Below, piece by piece: positions 35,277-43,471 of a stretch of DNA of 64,000 nt. The notes under the pieces were generated by a model. That model saw only the letters and a list, made by a program, of their open reading frames with translations, was not told the origin of the DNA and did not search any database. A program made the position numbers and the translations under genes. Every line of letters starts with the position of its first letter. Positions within the stretch are counted from its first letter, which is position 1. The stretch is taken from NCBI GenBank assembly GCA_021325095.1, contig JAJPHV010000020.1, positions 1 through 64,000 of the forward strand, given 5' to 3'. This DNA is from Chloroflexota bacterium. Its GTDB lineage: Bacteria; Chloroflexota; Anaerolineae; Aggregatilineales; UBA2796.

Positions 35277-35641
35277 GACGGAACCACCTGCGTGAACTGG
35301 TCAACGCGGCGCTGCTGGGTGGCGCGGATCACGTAGCGCACGGTGATGCGCAGCGTCGAGTCTTCCGCTTCGACGTTCACCGCCTCGATGATCAGCAGGT
35401 CGCCGAGCCAGCGTTGAAGCGATCCTTGCACCAGGAACTGAGTGGCGGTGGCGAGTTCGTCGCTGCTCGGCGCGAACACCAGTTGGAGCAGCCCGCTGCC
35501 GAACTCCGGGCGGTTGACGCGCTCACCGGGCGAGGTGAACAGCACCTGCATGATCAGGTCGCGGATGTGATCGTCGTCCGAAGGCGCAGCAGTGCGCCCC
35601 CGCGAGTCGAAATGGTAAGGATAATCGGCGTTGGCACTCAT
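35273..35641 (-). CDS. Baseplate wedge protein, gp25/GPW family
   Basis: A 122-residue homologue of T4 gp25 (Afp9/Pvc9 class). It nucleates sheath assembly on the baseplate through the handshake fold shared with sheath. The family signature ERVNRPEFGSGLLQLVFAP is present at about 40-60, with IRDLIMQVLFTSPGERV before it and a C-terminal beta domain. ATG 35641 (MSANADYPYHFDSRG) is supported by AAGGAACG and a GTGAGG directly upstream. The gap to the PAAR-like gene is 2 bp. Confidence 0.9.
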   Translation of the reverse strand: MSANADYPYHFDSRGRTAAPSDDDHIRDLIMQVLFTSPGERVNRPEFGSGLLQLVFAPSSDELATATQFLVQGSLQRWLGDLLIIEAVNVEAEDSTLRITVRYVIRATQQRRVDQFTQVVPS

Positions 35642-35643
35642 CC

Positions 35644-35988
35644 TCACGTTCCTTTCACGCGCGGCTGCACCATGACCACCGTCGGCGGCCCCTGTGGAAT
35701 CTGCTCGACGCTCAGGCACAGGCCCGAACTGCTCTGCAAGATGACGGGCTGCCCGCCGACACGTACCCGCACCGCCGGGGCGATCCACTGCACCTTGACG
35801 CAGGGCTGTGGTTTTGTCCCGGCCCCAACGGGCACTTGAAACGGGCAGCCCGACACGGTATAGGTGTCGTTCAGCACAGCCACCGGCGACCCGGCGGCCT
35901 TGACCCGCGTATTGGCCGAGACGATGGACACCGACGCCCCGTGCGGGCAAATGGCGCTGCTGCTGGTGGTCACGACGTAGCCGGGCAT
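35644..35988 (-). CDS. PAAR-like spike tip protein
   Basis: A 114-residue protein (MPGYVVTTSSSAICPHGASVSIVSAN) with paired short beta repeats and conserved cysteines in ICPHGA, GCPFQ and GLCLS. It fits the PAAR-like/DUF4280 proteins that sharpen the VgrG-type spike (Afp10/Pvc10 position), where Cys and His usually hold a metal. It sits between the OB-fold spike gene (1-bp gap) and gp25, as in other contractile systems. The family call rests on position and the CPHG motif. Confidence 0.78.
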   Translation of the reverse strand: MPGYVVTTSSSAICPHGASVSIVSANTRVKAAGSPVAVLNDTYTVSGCPFQVPVGAGTKPQPCVKVQWIAPAVRVRVGGQPVILQSSSGLCLSVEQIPQGPPTVVMVQPRVKGT

Positions 35989-35989
35989 G

Positions 35990-36484
35990 TCACGTCACCT
36001 CCAATGCGCCGCCGTTGATGGAGGTCTGCGGGCCGCTCAGTTTCACGCTCGCGCCCTGCCCGTTCGTGATCTCGATGCCCGCCACTGTGATCGCAATCTT
36101 CATGCCGCCGGTAGTCTCGATGGTGATCCCGCCCGCGCCGGGGAGATCGTTCAGCGTGATGGTGGCGGTAGAGGTCTTGATGACCTTCATCTCGGCGACG
36201 GCGGGCGCGGCAGGCGCTTCGCCAGTGCCCCAGAAGCAGCCGCTCCAGATCGGGTAATTGATGTCTCCCCCCTCGAACTCGACCCAGATGTTCGCCCCCA
36301 CTGGCGGGATCATAAAGAAGCCGACGCCGTTCCCGGCATAGGGCACGCAGGGCATCGCCCAGTTGAGCACCGAATCACCCATGACGGTGGGGCATTGCGG
36401 CTGGATGCGCCCCTGCATCAACGGATCGACGTTGTTGGCGACAGTGCCGCGATATTTGCCGAAGTAACGCACTCGATCAGTCAC
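35990..36484 (-). CDS. gp5/VgrG-type OB-fold spike protein
   Basis: A 164-residue spike subunit. The N-terminal OB-fold (VRYFGKYRGTVANNVDPLMQGRIQ, then CVPYAGNGVGFFMIPPVGANIWVEFEGGD) is the gp5/VgrG N-domain. The C-terminal 60 residues are short repeating strands (ITIETTGGMKIAITVAGIEIT) that would form a small trimeric beta-prism. GTG 36484 is preferred because GAGGG precedes it; the frame is open to 36541 but overlaps the hub gene. In most systems hub and spike are a single polypeptide (Afp8). Here they are split into this protein and the gpD-like one. Confidence 0.87.
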   Translation of the reverse strand: MTDRVRYFGKYRGTVANNVDPLMQGRIQPQCPTVMGDSVLNWAMPCVPYAGNGVGFFMIPPVGANIWVEFEGGDINYPIWSGCFWGTGEAPAAPAVAEMKVIKTSTATITLNDLPGAGGITIETTGGMKIAITVAGIEITNGQGASVKLSGPQTSINGGALEVT

Positions 36485-36494
36485 AGGCTTACCC

Positions 36495-37634
36495 TCATGG
36501 AATGACCAGCGGGACGGTTGACCCCGTGCCTTCGCGGACAAGTGTGAATTTCTGTGTGTAGTCGCCCATCTTGATCGTATGAGTCACCTTTTTGACGTAA
36601 TAGAAGCCGTCGTAGCTGAAGCCCGCCCCGCGCAGACCGACCAGTCCGCGCGCCATCAGCGGCAGCCCATACTTGGCCGTGTTCAGCACCCCCTCAACCT
36701 TGACCGTATCCATCGAGGCGTCGGTGCGCGCCTGGGCCTGGCCCATCGCCTGCTGCGCCGTCTGCCCGCTCGTGCCGCCGAACGTTTCGGTGCGCGTCAG
36801 GGCGCGGTCAAGCAGGGGGTTATTGATGGCAAGCGGCGGGCGCGTGGTCAGGAAGCTCAAGATGGGCACGCGCTGGTTGGTGGTGCGATCCTGGACGCTG
36901 CCCTGCACCGTTGTGGCTTCGGCGGGCGTGCGCTCGATTTGGAGTGAGTCCACGTTGGAGTCCGGCCCCATATCGACGGTCAGCGCGCGCTGCGGAATGC
37001 CGACGCGGATCGGCGGCCCCCAGTAAGCCGTGTTTGTGCCGATGACCGGGCCGGGGATGACGAAGAAGGTATAGGCGTGGCGCTGCGCCATGTCTTGCAG
37101 GTAGGCCAGGTCGGTGGCGCGCTGCACGGGCACACGGTCAGTGGGCAGCGGCACTTCGAGCGTGAGCGGCGGGATGACCAGCGGGATCAGCCCGTACTGC
37201 GCATAGGTGATGATGATCTTCATGGCGATGACGTTATCGGGCTGCGCCGGGTGCTCAGTGTTCTTCTCCTGCAAATCCATCATGATCGACACGTCCTCGC
37301 CTTGCAGCGTCAGCGAGGCCGGGTCGCCGCCCGGCGTAGCGGGTTTAAGCTGGTGGTTGGTGATGATCCCGTCCATCAGCACCAGCGGAATCGCGCCAAA
37401 GGCACAGGCGATGATCACCCGGTTGCCCGCCTTGAACTGTGGATTGGCGAAGATCAGATAGTCGATGAAGTCCTTGCGGTTGCGCACGGCCTTAAAGACA
37501 AGCTGAAAACCGGAACGGCCTTCGTCGCTGTGCGTGACCTCCACGCTGTCCAGCATTTCGAGGGCAGGTTCGGGCACGGGCAGCGGCACAGTCGGCCCCA
37601 TCAACAATGTCAGGTGCAGTCCAATCAGGCTCAT
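36495..37634 (-). CDS. Baseplate hub protein, gpD/VgrG N-terminal type
   Basis: A 379-residue hub protein of the phage late-control D family (N-terminal half of Afp8/Pvc8 and VgrG). It starts with a tube-like strand set (LEMLDSVEVTHSDEGRSGFQLVFKAVRN), contains SLTLQGEDVSIMMDLQE and TDLAYLQDMAQRHAYTFFVIPG, typical of gpD domain 3, and ends GFYYVKKVTHTIKMGDYTQKFTLVREG. It trimerises to convert the six-fold tube to the three-fold spike. The separate spike gene follows after 10 bp. Confidence 0.85.
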   Translation of the reverse strand: MSLIGLHLTLLMGPTVPLPVPEPALEMLDSVEVTHSDEGRSGFQLVFKAVRNRKDFIDYLIFANPQFKAGNRVIIACAFGAIPLVLMDGIITNHQLKPATPGGDPASLTLQGEDVSIMMDLQEKNTEHPAQPDNVIAMKIIITYAQYGLIPLVIPPLTLEVPLPTDRVPVQRATDLAYLQDMAQRHAYTFFVIPGPVIGTNTAYWGPPIRVGIPQRALTVDMGPDSNVDSLQIERTPAEATTVQGSVQDRTTNQRVPILSFLTTRPPLAINNPLLDRALTRTETFGGTSGQTAQQAMGQAQARTDASMDTVKVEGVLNTAKYGLPLMARGLVGLRGAGFSYDGFYYVKKVTHTIKMGDYTQKFTLVREGTGSTVPLVIP

Positions 37635-37648
37635 GGCAAGTCCACCCG

Positions 37649-37936
37649 TTACGGCTGCGGGACGGGCACGCGCAGAGTGCGCCCATCCTCTTCCAGATCG
37701 AACGGGTTAATGGCGTTGTTGGCATCGGCGATGCGCCAGAATTGAAGCGGATCGCCCAGCGTGCGGTAGGTCAGCAAATCAAGCCGCTCGCGCGCGCCAA
37801 CCGTCACCTGGGCCAGCACGGGCAGCGACTCGCCGTCGGGCAGGAACCGGCGTCCCACGTAGGACGACACCTGACCGTTGGGCGCGGTGTAGGTGAAAGT
37901 CGGCAGTTTGGCGTAGCGGCTCGTGAAGTCAAACAT
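37649..37936 (-). CDS. Small LysM-like tail/baseplate protein
   Basis: A 95-residue protein beginning MFDFTSRYAKLPTFTYTAPNGQ, with a core ERLDLLTYRTLGDPLQFWRIADANNAINPFDL that matches the short LysM-like tail proteins (phage tail X/gp53 type). These sit between tube initiator and hub. It ends in a basic-proline strand (LRVPVPQP). Its place between the CIS tube adaptor and hub fits a clamp role at the tube-hub junction; this is inferred from order. Confidence 0.78.
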   Translation of the reverse strand: MFDFTSRYAKLPTFTYTAPNGQVSSYVGRRFLPDGESLPVLAQVTVGARERLDLLTYRTLGDPLQFWRIADANNAINPFDLEEDGRTLRVPVPQP

Positions 37937-37945
37937 GTGCGCTCC

Positions 37946-38599
37946 TTAGACCAGCTTGAGGTTGCTGCCGACGACGGCGTTCAGGCTGCTCGTCGTGGCG
38001 AGCGCCGCCAGCGTTTCTTTGATCCGCTGGTGCGCAAGGAACAGATTCCAGGCCGGGTTTTCCGCACTCACGTCGGTATAGCTCAACACCCGCAGCCCCA
38101 GCGATACTTTGGCCCGGATCGGGCTGAGGTTCGGGTGGTGCGCATCTTCGGTGACGCTGAATTCGGTCAGCTTCACCGGCAGGATGCGCCGTTTGCCCCA
38201 GATGAACAGCGTCAGCGGCGCCGACGGCGGGATGATCTCGATAGTGCCGATCTTGAGGAGTTGGTTGTTGGCGAGGATCAGATCGCTCTTCGGATAGATC
38301 AGCAGTTCCAGCGCCGAAAGCTGCGGAAAAATCCCGACATCGCCAGCGGTGGCATCACCCTTGTCGAGCTGATCGGCGGCGTCGATCTCCACGTCGATCT
38401 TGATGGTTTCGACGGGCGCGCCCTTCAAGCGCGGCGGGCTGCCGCTCTTGCCCTCCTCCTCCACAATCTGCGCTTCCAGCGTGCGGGTGAGCGTATTCGG
38501 GTTGTACTGGAACACGATCACGCGCGGGGTTGGATCGGGCGAGTCGATGCTGACCAGCGCCCCCTTGAGCAGGCGCGGCGGCGTAAAAAATGATGTCAT
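37946..38599 (-). CDS. CIS tube/LysM adaptor protein (Afp7-like tube initiator)
   Basis: A 217-residue protein with the N-terminal CIS tube fold (KGALVSIDSPDPTPRVIVFQYNPNTLTRTLEAQ) and the strand PLTLFIWGKRRILPVKLTEFSVTEDAHHPNLSPIRAKVSLGLRVL. This pattern defines the Afp7/Pvc7 tube-initiator layer between the polymeric tube and the hub. The C-terminal LysM normally found in Afp7 is missing, and the separate 95-residue LysM-like gene 9 bp downstream may supply it. It overlaps the proposed immunity gene by 4 bp (ATGA). Confidence 0.87.
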   Translation of the reverse strand: MTSFFTPPRLLKGALVSIDSPDPTPRVIVFQYNPNTLTRTLEAQIVEEEGKSGSPPRLKGAPVETIKIDVEIDAADQLDKGDATAGDVGIFPQLSALELLIYPKSDLILANNQLLKIGTIEIIPPSAPLTLFIWGKRRILPVKLTEFSVTEDAHHPNLSPIRAKVSLGLRVLSYTDVSAENPAWNLFLAHQRIKETLAALATTSSLNAVVGSNLKLV

Positions 38600-39003
38600 G
38601 ATTGCAGGTCCTCTTCACCTTCCGCCGGACTATTACGCATCCGAATGAATTCCGCCTCGACCCTATACTGCTCGATTGTGTAAAACGTCGTTACCTCATA
38701 GCGCCTGAGGAGTTCCATCACGTGATGATCCAGGGCGATTTTTGGCGCGTCTGGATAGGCGTCTGCTGTGCGCGCTGCCCCGGCAAGCCTGTAAACGAAA
38801 CCGTCTCTCCATGTTCCGGCATATTCCAGGAAGATAGAAAAGCCGAAAACGTAACCGCGATAGCGCTCCTCGTCCCTGTATTCCTCGGTCTCGTAAACGC
38901 GCAGGGTGCAGCCCAATGCCTTCTCGATAATCGTGCGGATTTCCGCCAGAGGCCGGCTATCGGCAAAGTAGAACGTCATGTAAAGCTGATATGGCTGGAA
39001 CAT
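38596..39003 (-). CDS. Unknown 135-residue protein; candidate immunity protein
   Basis: I recognise no family. The protein starts MFQPYQLYMTFYFADSRPLAEIRTIIEKALGC, is rich in Tyr, Phe and acidic residues (EYRDEERYRGYVFGFSIFLEYAG), has a predicted alpha/beta fold with no signal or membrane segment, and ends acidic (EGEEDL). ATG 39003 shares its A with the TGA of the upstream giant gene and GAGGTG provides the ribosome site; a GTG at 39006 is an alternative. It has no counterpart in the structural gene order I know from Afp, PVC or T4-like tails. Four rows counted by hand give 126/240 G+C, lower than the surrounding operon. Coupling to a gene with a C-terminal enzyme domain suggests immunity; this is inference. 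Confidence 0.65.
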   Translation of the reverse strand: MFQPYQLYMTFYFADSRPLAEIRTIIEKALGCTLRVYETEEYRDEERYRGYVFGFSIFLEYAGTWRDGFVYRLAGAARTADAYPDAPKIALDHHVMELLRRYEVTTFYTIEQYRVEAEFIRMRNSPAEGEEDLQS

Positions 39004-42000
39004 CACACCTCAACCACCGTCTGTGGATAGCGCAATACTCCACCCCGTACCCGCAGCAAAATCTCGATACCTCCGGCTCCGGCCTGTCTGAACGCTCCCT
39101 GAGGGTATCCTGCCGCCTGTAGCTGCAAATCCAATGTCGCGTCGGGCGATTGGATAAAAAAGTGGAAGGCCGGTCTACCTGTATCCACGTCGATACGGAA
39201 ACCACGCAGCAACTCGCCCACACTCTGGATTTCCGTGATAATTCTGTCTTCGATGGCCGCAATCTGACTGGCTCGTGACCAGGCTCGAATTTCGTCCAGA
39301 GTTCGGAACTTGTGTGTTTGACCCTGATCGCTAACCGGTAAGATAGGTTCGATTTCCTGCATCCACAGCGATAACGGAACTTCGATGTACGCATCGCAGT
39401 CAAAATCACCGGGATCAAAACGTTGAGCTGCACCAGCCGGTGTCACCTTCTGTGGTCCTTTCCATCCCCTCGCCAGGCTGCCTCTGAACCCGATGCGCGT
39501 CGCAGGTACGACGGCCATAATATCGGCTCGGAACCCGCCGAGGATTTCGGCGATTTTGGCCGTGATTTGTGCCCACTGGCGGTTGCTGAGTGCTTCGGTC
39601 TGAAGATTCCGCCTGAGTGCGTCCAGGCGTGCGCGATTGTCCCGAATACCGGGATCGTTCTCGTAGCCATCGACTTCCACCCTGATGTCGTTCACATCGT
39701 TTTGCACCTGTTGTAGCTGCTGCCGCGATGCGCCCTGTACCCCTGCATCAGTGCGCATCCTTTCGAGGCGTGTGCGCGCGGTGCGAAGATTCACCAGTTG
39801 CGACGACAAAGGTTCCGGGTCGAAGGCGACGATCTCAAGCAGTTGATCAACGCGCCGGTCTTGAGTGTTGATGCTGTCAAGGACGACATCACGGGAAAGG
39901 CTAATTGCGGCCCCGCTCAATTCCAGCTTGCGGAATATCCAGCGCAGCGAAACGACAAGTTCTTGTTCTTCTCGCGTTACCTCGGCGTTTTCAGCGCTAA
40001 TACGCTGCTGCCCCGGCTCTCGGCGCGCCAGGGCCAATACCTGGTCGGCTTCCACATTGACGACAGCCGCCTGTCGTCGGGCTGTATCGACATAAACATC
40101 ACCGTGTTCGTCGGTGATTGCGCGCAGCGCATCAACGGCTGGCGTCATCAAGAACTGCTGCAAAACGGTTTCCGTGCTTGCAACGTAGGGAACAGCATCG
40201 TTGCCTACAACACGAATAAAGAGGCTGTGCGAGGCTCCGCCGGGAACATCGACCGGAACGCGCTCGCCAATCTGAACTGCTTCCTCCGCACCAGCCGCGC
40301 CGGGCGCTGCCGCAACGAGTTGACCCTCCGCACTCCCGCCCCGGAACAGGCCGAGCACAAATTCGAGGAAGCGGTCAATGGCCCGCCACACTGCATCCTG
40401 GATGTTCTGGATGATCTCGCGCACGCGCGCCCCAACGTTGCCCAGGTTGAGGAATCGCGCCAGCAGGTCAATCGCCAGCGTCAGCAATTCAGCCAATACC
40501 CCTTCCACCGCTGCAATCGCTGGCTCCAAAATGCCGCGTGCAATGTTGCCGATCATGTCGGCCACCACGCGCAGAACCCGGACAATGCGCTGCATCTGGT
40601 CGCGGATGAAGGTGTAGAACTGGTACGCCGCGATAATCAGATTCACCAGCGCGCCCACCGGGTTGAACAGCGTGGCGAGACGTGTCACCGCTGCGACGAT
40701 GATGCGCTCCTTGATGTAGTCCACCAGCATCCCCAGCAGCGTATCGCGCAGGGTAGAAAGGTCATTCTGGATGCGTTCCCAGAGCGCCTGCCAGCCGCCT
40801 TCGATCAGGGTCTGGACGTAGCTGACCACGAATTCAAGCACCTGTACGCCGCGTTCGCCCACAAAACGCACGATGCGGATGCGCAGATTAGCCCACGTCA
40901 GGCCCAGCACCTGGGCGACGATGCTGATCACGCCCAGCAGATCAAAGTGCTCCGGCAGCGTGATGCCTGTGCTGCCTATCGTGCCGGTCAGCCAGTCGAT
41001 GATGCTGTTTTGCAGGTGCGTCAGGAAATTGTCAGCGAAACGTGTGATGCCGCCCCACACGGCGGAAAAGATGTTGGAGACAAAGCCGCCCGGATCGTCT
41101 ACGATGATCTGGATGGTTTCGCGCTGCCGCCCGATGAACTCGTAAATCGAGGCCGGGTCGATCCCAGCGACGCGGCACGCGCTCTCAAACAGTTGGAGGA
41201 AGAACGTTGCCCAATCGCCCGTCAGCGCGGCCCGTGCCAGGGCCAGGCCCGTGTTGACCGCCGCCTGGAAGGTGTTAATCACGAAGTTAATGCCCGCCCG
41301 CAGCGTCTCCACGATGGCGTTGACGGCGGTCTTGAGCGCGTTCGCTACGCTGTCGATGGCTCGGTCTGCCGCTTCCACTGCCTCGTCGATGAGCGCGCAA
41401 AGTTTGGCCGCCAGTTCAGGGAATAAATCGCCCAGCAGGTCTTGGACCAGCCCTTTCAGAAAATCGGCAAAGGCGTGGATCAGGCTTTTCAGGGCGCTCG
41501 CAATTGCGTCGATCAGGCCGATCACTGCATCGCGCAACGCGGTCAGGATGTTGTTGATTTGCTCGCGCACCCAATCGAAAACGCTGTTGATGAAATCGAC
41601 CAGGGCATCAAACAGGTCGGTCAGGAAATCGAGCGCCGCGTCCAGCCAGCTCTCGTCTTCGGCCTCGCGTTCCTTCTTGCGGCGTTCCTCCTCGGCTTGC
41701 CGTTCCCCCTCGGCGACCTGGGCGTTGGCATCCACTTCCGCCTGCTGGTACTTGCCATCGATCTCGGCCTGTTTGTCGCTGGCCTGCCTGTCGAACTCGC
41801 CGCGATCTGTGTTGCGCCGATCCTCCGCCTGCTGTTCCACGTCGGCGACGGCGGCCTCCTGCTGTTGGAGCGTGGACTGCCGCCCATCTTCGATCTTGCT
41901 TCGCGCCTCGGCGACTCTGGTGCGCTGATCAGAATCCGCCTGGCGCTGCGCTTCGGCAGCATCTTGCTGTGCTTTGTTCACCGCTTCCTGGTGCTGCGTG

Positions 42001-43187
42001 TCCCGCTCCTGCGCTGCCGTCTGCATCTGGGACTGGGCTTCGGCCAGGCTGTCCTGCATCGGCCCGCCTGCAAGCTCGTCGAAGGCTGTCTGCACTTCGG
42101 GCGGCTGGTTCATCGCCAAGTACTGCTGCGCGCCTTCGGGGGCGGCGGCCTGCTCTGCCGTGGGCGCGGTGAGTTCGCCAAGCGGAATCGACTCGTGAAC
42201 GTCGGCAAGCTGCACGCGCTCCGCGCCGGGCAAGGCCCGCGCCTGATCCTGCTGCTGCGTCAGGACGTCACGCGCCTGCCGCGATCCCTCGTCGATCTGG
42301 TTCTGGAAGCGCTGTGGGTCGGTTTCGCCACTTTGCGGCACTCTGGGCGGCGTGCCGGGGCTGGTGACGACGTTGGGATCGCGGGTTTGTACGTTGTCCA
42401 GCGATTGCTCCGCAACCCGCTCCGCCATTGCCCAAATGTCAGTTGCACCGGACAGCGACGACTGAACCCGCTCGGTGACACCGGGGTTGGCATTCACGCC
42501 CCGCTCGTTCAGCACCGGGCCGCCCAGGATGGATTCGGCGTCGGGGGTGGGTTCGGGCGGCACGGGTTCAAGATTCACGTCCGCCGAAGTCGGTGCGATG
42601 ATCGTCCCGGCGGGCGGCGGCGTGTTGCCGTTCAGCTCCGCTTTGATGTCCGGGGTGCTTTCCTGGATCGCCTGGGTCTCCTTCGCCATCGTGCCGGAGA
42701 GCCGCGCACCCAGATCGCCCGACACCTGCGCTTTAACGGTTGGTGGCGCAGCGGCGAAAGCGTCCATCAGCGCGGGAGTGGCCTGGGCGCTATCCAGCGC
42801 GGCCTGAGCGGCTGCCGTCTGCTGCTCACGCGCGGCCACCTGCTCCGCCGTGATGCCCGGTTCGGGCGCAGGTGGAACCTGGAACCCCTCGCCGAGCGGG
42901 GCGGCTTCGGCTGCGGGCTGTTGTTGGGGTGCGCCTGCCGCCTGTCCCTGTTGTGCCTGCGGGCGTGGCGCTTCAGCCGCCTCTGCATCGGAAGGCCGCG
43001 TCACGGGGATGCGCGCCACGCTGTAACTGACACGCGACAGCCCGGCAGGTGCACCTTCGGTTTCGCTGACCGGGGCGCGTTCGGCGCTCCGTGCCCGCGC
43101 CCGATCCGCGCGGCGGCGGGACTCGCTGGTACGTTCGGCGGGCGTTTGGGTCGCCTCGGCAGCGGGAACGCGGACGGGTGTGGTCAT
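39003..43187 (-). CDS. Giant injection-system protein with helical body and C-terminal nucleotidyltransferase-like domain
   Basis: A 1,394-residue protein. Residues 1-370 are Ala/Pro/Gln/Glu-rich and probably disordered. About 390-510 is a charged Gln/Glu/Arg/Ala coiled coil. About 512-946 is a run of long amphipathic and hydrophobic helices (DALVDFINSVFDWVREQI, LIHAFADFLKGLVQDLL, TRLATLFNPVGALVNLII). About 950-1170 is a mixed globular domain and helices. About 1190-1394 carries GFRGSLARG (GS at 1236-1237), DFDCDAYIEV (D1263 and D1265) and TLDLQL (D1353), the three-part signature of Pol-beta-fold nucleotidyltransferases. No HExxH (DUF4157) is seen. No other tape-measure gene is present, so it may combine length control or cargo carriage with toxin activity. 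It overlaps both neighbours. Confidence 0.8.
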   Translation of the reverse strand: MTTPVRVPAAEATQTPAERTSESRRRADRARARSAERAPVSETEGAPAGLSRVSYSVARIPVTRPSDAEAAEAPRPQAQQGQAAGAPQQQPAAEAAPLGEGFQVPPAPEPGITAEQVAAREQQTAAAQAALDSAQATPALMDAFAAAPPTVKAQVSGDLGARLSGTMAKETQAIQESTPDIKAELNGNTPPPAGTIIAPTSADVNLEPVPPEPTPDAESILGGPVLNERGVNANPGVTERVQSSLSGATDIWAMAERVAEQSLDNVQTRDPNVVTSPGTPPRVPQSGETDPQRFQNQIDEGSRQARDVLTQQQDQARALPGAERVQLADVHESIPLGELTAPTAEQAAAPEGAQQYLAMNQPPEVQTAFDELAGGPMQDSLAEAQSQMQTAAQERDTQHQEAVNKAQQDAAEAQRQADSDQRTRVAEARSKIEDGRQSTLQQQEAAVADVEQQAEDRRNTDRGEFDRQASDKQAEIDGKYQQAEVDANAQVAEGERQAEEERRKKEREAEDESWLDAALDFLTDLFDALVDFINSVFDWVREQINNILTALRDAVIGLIDAIASALKSLIHAFADFLKGLVQDLLGDLFPELAAKLCALIDEAVEAADRAIDSVANALKTAVNAIVETLRAGINFVINTFQAAVNTGLALARAALTGDWATFFLQLFESACRVAGIDPASIYEFIGRQRETIQIIVDDPGGFVSNIFSAVWGGITRFADNFLTHLQNSIIDWLTGTIGSTGITLPEHFDLLGVISIVAQVLGLTWANLRIRIVRFVGERGVQVLEFVVSYVQTLIEGGWQALWERIQNDLSTLRDTLLGMLVDYIKERIIVAAVTRLATLFNPVGALVNLIIAAYQFYTFIRDQMQRIVRVLRVVADMIGNIARGILEPAIAAVEGVLAELLTLAIDLLARFLNLGNVGARVREIIQNIQDAVWRAIDRFLEFVLGLFRGGSAEGQLVAAAPGAAGAEEAVQIGERVPVDVPGGASHSLFIRVVGNDAVPYVASTETVLQQFLMTPAVDALRAITDEHGDVYVDTARRQAAVVNVEADQVLALARREPGQQRISAENAEVTREEQELVVSLRWIFRKLELSGAAISLSRDVVLDSINTQDRRVDQLLEIVAFDPEPLSSQLVNLRTARTRLERMRTDAGVQGASRQQLQQVQNDVNDIRVEVDGYENDPGIRDNRARLDALRRNLQTEALSNRQWAQITAKIAEILGGFRADIMAVVPATRIGFRGSLARGWKGPQKVTPAGAAQRFDPGDFDCDAYIEVPLSLWMQEIEPILPVSDQGQTHKFRTLDEIRAWSRASQIAAIEDRIITEIQSVGELLRGFRIDVDTGRPAFHFFIQSPDATLDLQLQAAGYPQGAFRQAGAGGIEILLRVRGGVLRYPQTVVEV

Positions 43188-43471
43188 TCTACCCCCCCGC
43201 TGATCTCCGCAAAGATCGCTCTGGCGACTTCCGCGCCGACGAGCGCCGAATCCACCGAGGGAAGCGTATCGATCTGGACACGCTCAACGTGCCACACACT
43301 GCGCGAGGCCAGCGCCGCCGGAATGCCGCCCGCAACCAGACGGGCCAATTCCGCTTGCAGCGCCGCGCCAAAGCGATCCACGTCGAAGTTGTGGAACCCG
43401 TTGAGCGTCAGTGCGTCGATCTGCACCTCAACCGGCCTATCAAGCGTCGAAACGGCTTCAGGCTTTGTCAC
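43184..43471 (-). CDS. Small conserved-type injection-operon protein
   Basis: A 95-residue protein (QIDALTLNGFHNFDVDRFGAALQAELARLV ... VQIDTLPSVDSALVGAEVARAIFAEI) without a family name known to me. It is alpha/beta, soluble, with a symmetrical look: two VQID segments each followed by a helix. It overlaps the AAA+ ATPase end by 14 bp and the giant's start by 4 bp. That position suggests it helps load or chaperone the giant protein; this is inference. Confidence 0.68.
   Translation of the reverse strand: MTKPEAVSTLDRPVEVQIDALTLNGFHNFDVDRFGAALQAELARLVAGGIPAALASRSVWHVERVQIDTLPSVDSALVGAEVARAIFAEISGGVE

Noticed and set aside
39003..43187. DUF4157-type (HExxH) metallopeptidase in the giant protein
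   Set aside because: No HExxH motif is found; HESIP near residue 340 is not a match.
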